A stretch of 57,102 nt of DNA, taken from Mesorhizobium sp. M7A.F.Ca.US.006.01.1.1 (lineage in GTDB: Bacteria; Pseudomonadota; Alphaproteobacteria; Rhizobiales; Rhizobiaceae). Under the pieces are notes generated by a model. It did no database searches. It saw nothing but the letters and a program-made list of their open reading frames with translations, and was not told the DNA's origin. Below are positions 9,271 to 16,584 of the stretch, piece after piece; the first letter of the stretch is position 1, and the number at the start of each line of letters is the position of its first letter. The DNA lies in contig NZ_RZQL01000010.1 in the NCBI RefSeq assembly GCF_003997935.1, forward strand, positions 1-57,102. The letters run 5' to 3'. Both the position numbers and the translations under genes were made by a program.

Positions 9271-9528
9271 GTCTGATCTTCCCTCTGGATTCTATCCGGC
9301 AAGCCGGGGCGAATGCTTCAGAGGCACAGAGGTGGCGAATAGCCGATGCGGGCACACAGCCGCAAAAGCTCGGCGCGCAGCGTACGCGGTGACGGTGTCA
9401 CCGCCACCCGCAGCGCGCGAGCCTCAAATGCGTCAACCAACATCCTGACGAGAGCCATGGCTGGCACCTTAGAGCAAAGGATGGTCGAGGTGAACCACCC
9501 TTTGCGCCGGCAACGCTTGGTCTGCCGG

Positions 9529-11601
9529 TTATGCCGTCCCGCCCAGCGCCCTCTGCAGGAAGACATATTTCATCGCCGTCTGCGCCGCCTGCGGCCGGCG
9601 GTCGCCACGCCCGCCATGACCGCCCTCGGTCTCCTCGAAGAACAGCGTCCTGGCATGGCCGGCTTCCTGCAGGCGGGCGGCCATCTTGCGCGCATGGCCG
9701 GGATGGACCCGATCGTCAGCGGTCGATGTGGTGAGCAGCACCGGCGGATAGGCGGCAGCGGCGTCGACATGCTGGTAGGGCGAGTAGGCTGAAAGCCACT
9801 TCGCGTCTTCGGGTTTCGACGGATCGCCATATTCGGCCATCCACGAGGCGCCAGGCGGCAATTCGACGTAATGCAGCATGTCGAGCAGCGGCACCTCGAT
9901 GATGACGGCGCCGAAAAGTTCGGGATGCTGCGTCAAGGAAACGCCGGTCAGCAAGCCGCCATTCGAACCACCCTGGATGCCGAGTGAGCTTGCTGTCGCG
10001 ATGCCGCGCTTGACGACGTCCTGCGCGACCGCTGCGAAATCATCGAATCCGTTTTGGCGATTGCCCTTGAGCGCCGCTTGATGCCAGGCCGGGCCGAACT
10101 CGCCGCCGCCGCGGATGCAGGCCTGCACATAGGCATTGCCCTTTTCCAGCCATAGCCTGCCGCGCACGCCGGCATAGCCGGGCAGCAGCGGCACTTCGAA
10201 ACCGCCATAGCCGTAAAGCAGCGTCGGCACCGGGCCCTTCTGGTCGCGCCGCCTGACGACGAAATAAGGGATCATCGTCCCGTCCTTGGAGCGTGCCTCG
10301 AACTGTTCCGAGATCAGCGGCGCAGCATCGAAACGCGCCGGCTGCGACTTCACGGTTGCGAGCGTCTCGCCATTGTCGTCCGACCAGATGATCGAGCTCG
10401 GGGTCAGGAAATCGGTGAAGGAGAAGGAAACGGTCGAGCCGAAATGCTCGGCGTGGCTGATGCCGACATTGCCGTTTTCGGGCAGCGCGACCGGTTTCAG
10501 CGACCATCTGCCATCCCTGCGCTCGCAGACGACGACCTTGCCGCGCACATTGTCCATCAGGCTGATGAACAGCCGGTCCCGCGTACGGGCAATGCCGGCG
10601 ATGGACACGCGATATGCCGGCTCGAACAAGGTTTCGACAGGTCCGAGCGCGCCGGTCTCGACCCAGCGCGCCAGGTCCAGCGAATAGAGGCCGTCGGGCT
10701 TGCACAATGTGCCGTCCGGCGCGGTCCACGGGCTGCGCACGCCGAAGACGAGCTGATCCCTGAAGATCGCAGTGTCGGTCATGTCATCAGGCAGCGGCAG
10801 ACGTCTGTTCTCGCCGGACGACAGCCGCAGGAAGATGTGCGAGGCAAAGAAATTGAGCGTCCGGGCCAGGACCAGATAGCGCCTGTCGCCGTCGAACTCG
10901 ACGGCTGCGCCCACAGCGAGGTCCTCTTTCTGAGCCTCGAAAATCGGCGTCGCGTCTTCCAGCTTGGAGCCGCGCCTCCACAGCTTGATGACACGCGGAT
11001 AGCCGGACTCGGTCTTGTCGGCCTCGTCGAAAGCGGCCGAAACGATGACGGTGTCCTTATCCAGCCAGCTGAAACCCGACTTGGAAGCGGGTGCACGAAA
11101 CCCGCCCTCGACAAACGACTTCGCCGCGATGTCGAATTCGCGCATCTCGCTGGCGTCGCCGCCATCGGGCGACATTGAGACAAGGCAGAGATTGAAGTCT
11201 GGATAGAGTCGGCTTGCGCCGCCAAAAACCCATTTTATCCCCTCCTTCGCCGCAAGCTGGTCGAAGTCGATGATCGTTTCCCATTCCGGCTTCTCGGTCT
11301 TGTAGGAAGCGACGGTCGTGCGGCGCCAGAGGCCGAGCACATTAGTCTTGTCCTGCCAGAAATTGTAGACATGACCGGCTGTTGCCGCGCCGACCGCGAT
11401 GTTGTCCTCGGCCGTCATCAGGTCGAGCGCTGTCTGGAACGACGCCTGATAGGACGGATCACTCTGCAATTCGCCAACTGTGATCTCGTTCTGACGATGC
11501 ACCCAGTCCAATGACTGCTTGGCCGTCCTGTCCTCCAGCCAGAGGAAGGGATCGTCGGTGGTGGGGGCGGAATTCGGCGTCTGGGTGGCAGGCTTGGTCA
11601 T
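9529..11601 (-). CDS. Prolyl oligopeptidase family serine peptidase (S9A)
   Basis: A 690-aa cytoplasmic peptidase with the N-terminal beta-propeller of the prolyl oligopeptidase family (DDPFLWLED at the start) and a C-terminal alpha/beta hydrolase domain. The catalytic serine is in GIQGGSNGGLLTG, the aspartate lies in a TSTADDRVHPGHA segment, and the histidine is in EGGHGGRGD. The ATG at 11601 with GGAGA seven bases upstream is chosen over an upstream in-frame codon at 11703, which would run into the region before the MFS gene. It likely cleaves short proline-containing or related peptides. There is no signal peptide and no obvious operon partner. Confidence 0.9.
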   Translation of the reverse strand: MTKPATQTPNSAPTTDDPFLWLEDRTAKQSLDWVHRQNEITVGELQSDPSYQASFQTALDLMTAEDNIAVGAATAGHVYNFWQDKTNVLGLWRRTTVASYKTEKPEWETIIDFDQLAAKEGIKWVFGGASRLYPDFNLCLVSMSPDGGDASEMREFDIAAKSFVEGGFRAPASKSGFSWLDKDTVIVSAAFDEADKTESGYPRVIKLWRRGSKLEDATPIFEAQKEDLAVGAAVEFDGDRRYLVLARTLNFFASHIFLRLSSGENRRLPLPDDMTDTAIFRDQLVFGVRSPWTAPDGTLCKPDGLYSLDLARWVETGALGPVETLFEPAYRVSIAGIARTRDRLFISLMDNVRGKVVVCERRDGRWSLKPVALPENGNVGISHAEHFGSTVSFSFTDFLTPSSIIWSDDNGETLATVKSQPARFDAAPLISEQFEARSKDGTMIPYFVVRRRDQKGPVPTLLYGYGGFEVPLLPGYAGVRGRLWLEKGNAYVQACIRGGGEFGPAWHQAALKGNRQNGFDDFAAVAQDVVKRGIATASSLGIQGGSNGGLLTGVSLTQHPELFGAVIIEVPLLDMLHYVELPPGASWMAEYGDPSKPEDAKWLSAYSPYQHVDAAAAYPPVLLTTSTADDRVHPGHARKMAARLQEAGHARTLFFEETEGGHGGRGDRRPQAAQTAMKYVFLQRALGGTA

Positions 11602-11671
11602 GAGGTCTCCGATAAACGTGTCGCCTTTGGCACTCCCAACATCGATATAAGGTGTTCGATATTCAATATGT

Positions 11672-12844
11672 TCAACCGACAATTGAAGCTTTCCGCCGGC
11701 CAACGACGCTCGCAGCCGCCAGCGCCACGCACATCAGGCCGAGTGTGATCGGCAGCCCGCCGGCACCCAGAATATCCATTGCGCCGCCCGCCAGCGGCGG
11801 CACGGCGATGCCGCCGACGCCCCACATCAAGGAAAAGGCCGCATTACCGGCAACCAGTGCGGAGCCGGTGAAGCGTTCGCCGAGCTCGATGATCGACATC
11901 GTGTAGATGCCGTAGGAAACCGCGCCCCAGATAAAGACCATTGGCCAGATGAGCGGCGACTCGATGAGAAGCGGAAGCAGGACGCAGCCGAGCACCGTGA
12001 TCGCGACGCAGGCGAGCCGCACCAGGCGCGCGGAAAGCCTTTCCGCCAAAAGGCCGAGCGGCACCTGCATGGCGATGTTGCCGGCGATCATCACCGACAG
12101 CAGCGCCGACATGCGGGTTTCGGTGATGCCGTGATGGGTGCCATAGACCGGCAGCAACGCCAGCGCGCCCTGTTCGAAGCCGGCGGCGACTATGACGGCA
12201 AACAAAAGCAGCCACGCCAGCGGCACGAAACCCAGGACGGAAACCTGATGCCCGGCCTCGTCGACCTTGGGCAAACGCGGCAGCACCAAGCCCAGGCAGA
12301 TGCCGCACAGCACGAAGGCGGAGATGCCGACGAGGAAGGGCGGCCAGCCCTCAGTGCCGACTGCAAGCAGGCACAGTGGCCCGGCCGCGAAACCGGCCGA
12401 GATGATCGTCGAATAGACACCCATGACGCGCCCTCGCCGGGCCGGCGGCGCCAGCGCGATGACCCAGATCTCGCTCAGCACATAGAGCGGATTGGTCACC
12501 ACGCCGATCAGGAAGCGCAGGGGAAACCACAAATAGACATTTTGCGTCCAGCCGATCAGAGCCAGCACGACAGCCGAAAGGGCCGCACAGGTGAGCGCCG
12601 TGCGCCCTGCCCCGAACCGCCGCGCCAGCGTCGGGATCAATGGTGACGACAGGATGAACCCAATCGGCGTCATGGCCGCCGACAGGCCGATCATCGCCGG
12701 CGAAACGCCCTGGCGCTGCAGGATGAAACTCAGCAGCGGATAGGACAACCCTTGCGCGATGGCGAACACCGACACGGTCGCGATCACACCGGTGATCGCC
12801 GCCCATTGCATCGTCTCGTCCTTGTTCGATTCAACCAAATTCAT
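11672..12844 (-). CDS. MFS transporter, copy 1 of a tandem pair
   Basis: A 12-helix major facilitator of 390 aa. The motif-A-like region RRFGAGRTALTC follows TM2, and PPARRGRVMGVYSTI follows TM4. The protein is closely similar throughout to the neighbouring gene at 12957-14144: both share a QWAA-TGV type start, a PLGLLAERL segment, an SLMWGVGG or ALMWGVGG segment, and conserved loop motifs. Tandem duplication is therefore evident. Start 12844 matches the N-terminal length of the paralogue; an ATG at 12811 with AAGGACGAG upstream is an alternative. The substrate is unknown; the style is that of YcaD-like sugar or drug permeases. Confidence 0.82.
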   Translation of the reverse strand: MNLVESNKDETMQWAAITGVIATVSVFAIAQGLSYPLLSFILQRQGVSPAMIGLSAAMTPIGFILSSPLIPTLARRFGAGRTALTCAALSAVVLALIGWTQNVYLWFPLRFLIGVVTNPLYVLSEIWVIALAPPARRGRVMGVYSTIISAGFAAGPLCLLAVGTEGWPPFLVGISAFVLCGICLGLVLPRLPKVDEAGHQVSVLGFVPLAWLLLFAVIVAAGFEQGALALLPVYGTHHGITETRMSALLSVMIAGNIAMQVPLGLLAERLSARLVRLACVAITVLGCVLLPLLIESPLIWPMVFIWGAVSYGIYTMSIIELGERFTGSALVAGNAAFSLMWGVGGIAVPPLAGGAMDILGAGGLPITLGLMCVALAAASVVGRRKASIVG

Positions 12845-12956
12845 TGTGCGCACCGCTATCGAGGCTGCAGGATTAGCGATTGAGCAACGTGGTGGTAAGC
12901 CCTTGGCAGGCGAAAACAGTTTGCTCCAGACAATGCCTGTCATGAGGCTGGGCCTG

Positions 12957-14144
12957 TCAGGAAGCTCGGCGCACGGACGACCGATACAGCGCGAACATCA
13001 CCAGCACCGCGTCGAGGCCGGCGATCACGAGCGGCAGCCCGAGCGGGCCGATGCCTTGCATGAGCAGGCCGGCACCGGGTGGGCCGACGATGCCACCGAC
13101 GCCCCACATCAGTGCAAAGGCAGCGTTGCCGGCGACCAGCACAGAGCCCTTGAACCGGCTGCCGAGTTCGACCAATGCCATGGTGTAGACGCCGTAACCG
13201 ACCGCGCCCATCACCAGCAGCACGACCCAGATCGACGGCGTTGTGATCAGCAGAGGCAGCAAAAGCGCGCAAACGGTTGTTGCCAGCGCGCAGACGATGA
13301 TCATGGCGCGGCCGCCAAAACGCTCCGCCAGAAGGCCGAGTGGTATCTGCAGCAGGATGTTGCCGAGGGAAAGCGCCATCACCAGCGAGGCCAGAACGGC
13401 TTCCGCCAGGCCATAGCTGGCGCCGAAGACCGGGACCAGCGCATAGGTGCTCTGCTGAACCGCCGCCGAGACAAGCACGGCAAGCAGCAGCGCAGGCGCC
13501 ACCCTGGCAAAGCCGACAAGGCCGCTGGCAGGCTGGTCGTCATCCTCGAAACCGGTGAGCTTAGACGAGACCGCGTGCAGGATCACCGCGCAGAGCGCGA
13601 AACCGGCGACGCCGACCATGAAGGGCGCCCAGCCCGACGTACCGAGCAGGGTCAGCGCGAATGGCCCGGCCGCGTAACCGGCGCCCATCAGCGTGTTGAA
13701 CACTCCCATCACCCTGCCGCGCCGCGATGGCGGCGCCAGCGACAGTGCCCACACCTCGCCAAGGATGTAGAGCGGGTTGATGACCACGCCGATGATGAAG
13801 CGAATGACGAACCACGCCACCCAATCCTGCAGATAGCCGATGCCCAGGAAGCAGAGCGCGCCGATCAGCGAGCAGCCGACCGCCAGGTTGCGCCCACCGA
13901 CCAGCCGTACCGCCGCCGGCACGAAGGAAGCCGAAAGGATCAGCCCGAGCGGCATCATCGCCGCCGACAAGCCGATCAGCGCCGGCGACATGCCTTGTTT
14001 CTGCATCAGCAGCGTGAACAGCGGCGAGCTCAGCCCTTGCGCGGCGCCGAACATGGCAAGTGCCGCGGTGACGCCGGCAAGCGCCGCCCACTGCGTTCCC
14101 GCTTCGCCTTCGCTCGAGCCGGTCGCGACCATGCTGCTATCCAA
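12957..14144 (-). CDS. MFS transporter, copy 2 of a tandem pair
   Basis: A 395-aa integral membrane protein with 12 predicted helices. It is the upstream paralogue of the preceding gene, transcribed in the same direction with 112 bp between them. Shared landmarks are PPSRRGRVMGVFNTLMGAGY, PLGLLAERFGGRA and NAAFALMWGVGG. The two have diverged enough that their substrates may differ. The gene is divergent from the MttB-like gene at 14386, so it could import that operon's methylated substrate. This is inferred from position only. Confidence 0.82.
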   Translation of the reverse strand: MDSSMVATGSSEGEAGTQWAALAGVTAALAMFGAAQGLSSPLFTLLMQKQGMSPALIGLSAAMMPLGLILSASFVPAAVRLVGGRNLAVGCSLIGALCFLGIGYLQDWVAWFVIRFIIGVVINPLYILGEVWALSLAPPSRRGRVMGVFNTLMGAGYAAGPFALTLLGTSGWAPFMVGVAGFALCAVILHAVSSKLTGFEDDDQPASGLVGFARVAPALLLAVLVSAAVQQSTYALVPVFGASYGLAEAVLASLVMALSLGNILLQIPLGLLAERFGGRAMIIVCALATTVCALLLPLLITTPSIWVVLLVMGAVGYGVYTMALVELGSRFKGSVLVAGNAAFALMWGVGGIVGPPGAGLLMQGIGPLGLPLVIAGLDAVLVMFALYRSSVRRAS

Positions 14145-14385
14145 ATGAACCGCTAGCCATCAGGCCGGCAAGCCCGAGTAGCTATCGGTTCGATCCCGGG
14201 AAAGGAAGGGCCGGCCGCCGAAATCCGCTTGCGCCAACGAGGCCGCGGGATCAGGCCGATGTCGTGGCCGCGCAACTGCCGTTCCGGCATGTCGCTTCCC
14301 TCGCCCTAGTGGTCGCCGCCTCCGCAATGGCTGGACAGCCGCCGGTCCATTATGCCGCCCGCTATCGCATCCTACGAGGACCATC
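14145..14385. promoter_or_regulatory. Divergent intergenic region between MFS copy 2 and the MttB-like operon
   Basis: These 241 bp must hold promoters for both genes. I see no clear -35/-10 pair, palindrome or riboswitch. A single ATGTCGC element occurs near 14289 and is only a weak match to the TGTCGCA boxes found elsewhere in the window. Confidence 0.3.
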
Positions 14386-15963
14386 ATGACCGCCGCCCTA
14401 CAACCCTTGGAACCGGCATTGACCACCGACCGCGCCCGTCGCGGCGGCCGCGCCGGAAAGCGCGCCGGCGGCTCCGCCGCGTTCGAGCAGCCGGCTTTTC
14501 GCCAGCTGAAGAACCCGCTGACGCCGACCAGGCTGGTCTCCGACGACGAGCTGGAATCGATCCACCTCGCCTCCCTGCGCGTGCTCAGGGAAATCGGCGT
14601 CGACGTGCTGCATGACGAAGCCCGCAGCATCATGAAGGCGCATGGCGCCGACGTGCGCGAAGGCAGCGAGCGGGTGCGCTTCGACAGCGACATGATCCTC
14701 GAACTGGTGTCGCACTGCCCGTCGGAGTTCACCATCCATGCCCGCAATCCGGCGCACAATGTCCGCTTCGGCGGCAACAATGTGATCATCTCGATGATGG
14801 CGTCGGCGCCCAATTGCTCCGACATCGATCGCGGCCGCCGGCCCGGCAACCAGCAGGACTACCGCAACTTCTTAAAACTCGCGCAGATGCACAACATCCT
14901 GAACTGCACAGGCGGCTACCCGGTCGAGCCGACCGATATCCATCCATCCGTCCGCCACCTCGAATGCATCCGCGATCTCAGCGTGCTCACCGACAAGGTG
15001 TTCCACATCTATTCGCTCGGCAAGGAGCGCAATGTCGACGGCATCGAGATCGCCAGGATCGCGCGCGGCATCAGCCACGAACAGATGCTGGAGGAACCAT
15101 CCGTCTTCACCATCATCAACACCAATTCGCCATTGAAACTCGATGTGCCGATGATGGAAGGCATCATCCAGATGTCGAGCAAGGGCCAGGTCGTCGTCGT
15201 GACGCCGTTCACCCTGTCGGGTGCCATGGCGCCGGTGACCATCGCCGGCGCGCTGGTGCAGCAGAACGCCGAGGCGCTGTCCGGCATCGCCTTCGCCCAG
15301 ATGGTGCGCAAGGGCGCGCCCGTCGGCTATGGCGGCTTCACCTCCAATGTCGATATGAAGTCCGGCTCACCGGCCTTCGGCACGCCGGAATACATGAAGG
15401 CGCAGCTCGTCGGCGGCCAGCTTGCCCGCCGCTACAACATCCCCTACCGCACCTCCAACACCTGCGCCGCCAACACGGTCGACGCGCAGGCGGCTTATGA
15501 AAGCGTGTTCTCGCTGTGGGGCGCTATCCAGGGCGGCGGCAATCTGATGATGCATGCTGCGGGCTGGCTCGAGGGCGGCCTGCGCTGCTCCTACGAGAAG
15601 ACCATCCTGGACATCGACCTGGTGCAGATGGTGGCCGAATTCCTGACCCCGCTCGACCTTTCCGACGAGGCGCTCGGCTTCGACGCCATCCAGTCGGTCG
15701 GCCCCGGCGGCCATTTCTTCGGCACCCAGCACACGCAGGACCGCTACAAGACCGCCTTCTACTCGCCGATCCTGTCCGACTGGCGCAATTACGAGACCTG
15801 GGCGGAAGCCGGCTCGCCGACGGCGCTCGAAAAGGCCAACAAGGTCTGGAAGGAACGGCTTGCGTCCTACGAGGAGCCTTACATGGACCCGGCCATCCGC
15901 GAGGAACTCAACGCCTTCGTTGCCAAGCGGCGGTCCGAAGGCGGCGCGCCGACCGATTTTTGA
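14386..15963 (+). CDS. MttB-superfamily methyltransferase (non-pyrrolysine), copy 1
   Basis: A 525-aa protein of the trimethylamine methyltransferase (MttB) superfamily. These TIM-barrel enzymes move a methyl group from a quaternary amine to a Co(I) corrinoid protein. Family landmarks include the segment FTLSGAMAPVTIAGALVQQN, then AFGTPEYM, AAGWLEGGL and QSVGPGGHFFGTQHT. The reading frame has no internal amber codon, so it belongs to the non-pyrrolysine branch that includes glycine betaine methyltransferases (MtgB) and proline betaine or carnitine enzymes. An Arg/Gly-rich extension (RARRGGRAGKRAGG) precedes the barrel. It heads an operon with DUF559, FAD/GcvT copy 2 and dddP. The substrate is unresolved: glycine betaine, another betaine or a sulfonium such as DMSP. 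Confidence 0.88.
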   Translation: MTAALQPLEPALTTDRARRGGRAGKRAGGSAAFEQPAFRQLKNPLTPTRLVSDDELESIHLASLRVLREIGVDVLHDEARSIMKAHGADVREGSERVRFDSDMILELVSHCPSEFTIHARNPAHNVRFGGNNVIISMMASAPNCSDIDRGRRPGNQQDYRNFLKLAQMHNILNCTGGYPVEPTDIHPSVRHLECIRDLSVLTDKVFHIYSLGKERNVDGIEIARIARGISHEQMLEEPSVFTIINTNSPLKLDVPMMEGIIQMSSKGQVVVVTPFTLSGAMAPVTIAGALVQQNAEALSGIAFAQMVRKGAPVGYGGFTSNVDMKSGSPAFGTPEYMKAQLVGGQLARRYNIPYRTSNTCAANTVDAQAAYESVFSLWGAIQGGGNLMMHAAGWLEGGLRCSYEKTILDIDLVQMVAEFLTPLDLSDEALGFDAIQSVGPGGHFFGTQHTQDRYKTAFYSPILSDWRNYETWAEAGSPTALEKANKVWKERLASYEEPYMDPAIREELNAFVAKRRSEGGAPTDF

Positions 15964-15990
15964 TCGGCAGTGTTGTTGATGAACGGTCGA

Positions 15991-16132
15991 CCCCCACTCC
16001 GTCGAGCTGCGCTCGACACCTCTCCCCCGATCGACGGGGGAGAGGAAAGGCGCGAGCTTATGCACGCTGGCACCCTTCCTCTCCCTCCGGAGGGGGGAGA
16101 GGTGGCGTCGCGAAGCGGCGACGGAGTGGGGG
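15991..16132. repeat. 142-bp palindromic intergenic element with 14-bp terminal inverted repeats
   Basis: Perfect 14-bp terminal inverted repeats (CCCCCACTCCGTCG at 15991-16004, its complement at 16119-16132) bound a compound hairpin. Inside are GTCGAGC/GCTCGAC (16001-16017), CCTCTCCCCC/GGGGGAGAGG (16019-16045), and CACCTCTCCC pairing with GGGAGAGGTG (16095-16104). This is typical of short non-autonomous palindromic repeats spread through rhizobial genomes. It sits between MttB copy 1 and the DUF559 domain and runs into the DUF559 reading frame. Confidence 0.8.
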
Positions 16133-16584
16133 AAGGCGCTCATGAAACCCGCAGCCGTCGCAAAACGGGCACTACCCAGCGAGCCAGAAAACTCAGGCAA
16201 GGTGACAACCAGGCCGAAGCGCTGCTTTGGCTTGAGTTAAAGGCCCGCAAACTTGGCGGCTACAAGTTCACGCGACAGTTCTCTATCGGACCATACTACG
16301 CGGACTTCTGTTGCCGTGAAAAAGGGCTCGTTGTTGAGATTGACGGACATCAACACGCCGACAGTTCCTATGATCACCGCCGCGACGATTTCATGCGTGC
16401 CCAGGGCTATTCGATCCTGCGTGTTTGGAGCCATGAGATCCTGAAGCATCGTACTTCGGTTTGTGAAACCATCCTTGCCGCGCTCGATGGCAGGCTGGCC
16501 GAGAACATCACGGCACCTGACCTCCGCTTCGTCTTCACGCCTCACTCACCCGATTCAATCTCTTCAAAAACGGACCTATCTTGA
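16060..16584 (+). CDS. DUF559 domain protein (endonuclease-like fold)
   Basis: A DUF559 protein related to restriction-endonuclease-like and very-short-patch-repair-like folds. The core runs from RARKLRQGDNQAEALLWLEL through LGGYKFTRQFSIGPYYADF and LVVEIDGHQHADSS, with the conserved E...D-G-x-QH site, to GYSILRVWSHEIL. The start is uncertain. The ATG used lies inside the 142-bp palindromic element, so the first 30 or so residues (PLPPEGGEVASRSGDG) are element-derived; a longer frame opens at 15970. Its TGA shares a base with the ATG of the FAD/GcvT gene that follows. It has no evident role in methyl metabolism and looks like an insertion into the operon along with the repeat. Confidence 0.75.
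   Translation: MHAGTLPLPPEGGEVASRSGDGVGEGAHETRSRRKTGTTQRARKLRQGDNQAEALLWLELKARKLGGYKFTRQFSIGPYYADFCCREKGLVVEIDGHQHADSSYDHRRDDFMRAQGYSILRVWSHEILKHRTSVCETILAALDGRLAENITAPDLRFVFTPHSPDSISSKTDLS

Noticed and set aside
9318..9566. 82-codon minus-strand frame after the S9 peptidase gene
   Set aside because: It overlaps the peptidase C-terminus, has an atypical Cys/Arg-rich composition and no ribosome-binding site.
12759..14156. 465-codon plus-strand frame across the MFS genes
   Set aside because: It is the antisense shadow of two clearly coding membrane-protein genes and is rich in His/Gln/Arg, as such shadows are in GC-rich DNA.
14386..15963. Pyrrolysine-containing trimethylamine methyltransferase
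   Set aside because: Neither MttB-like gene has an in-frame amber codon, and no pylT or pylS gene is present in the window.
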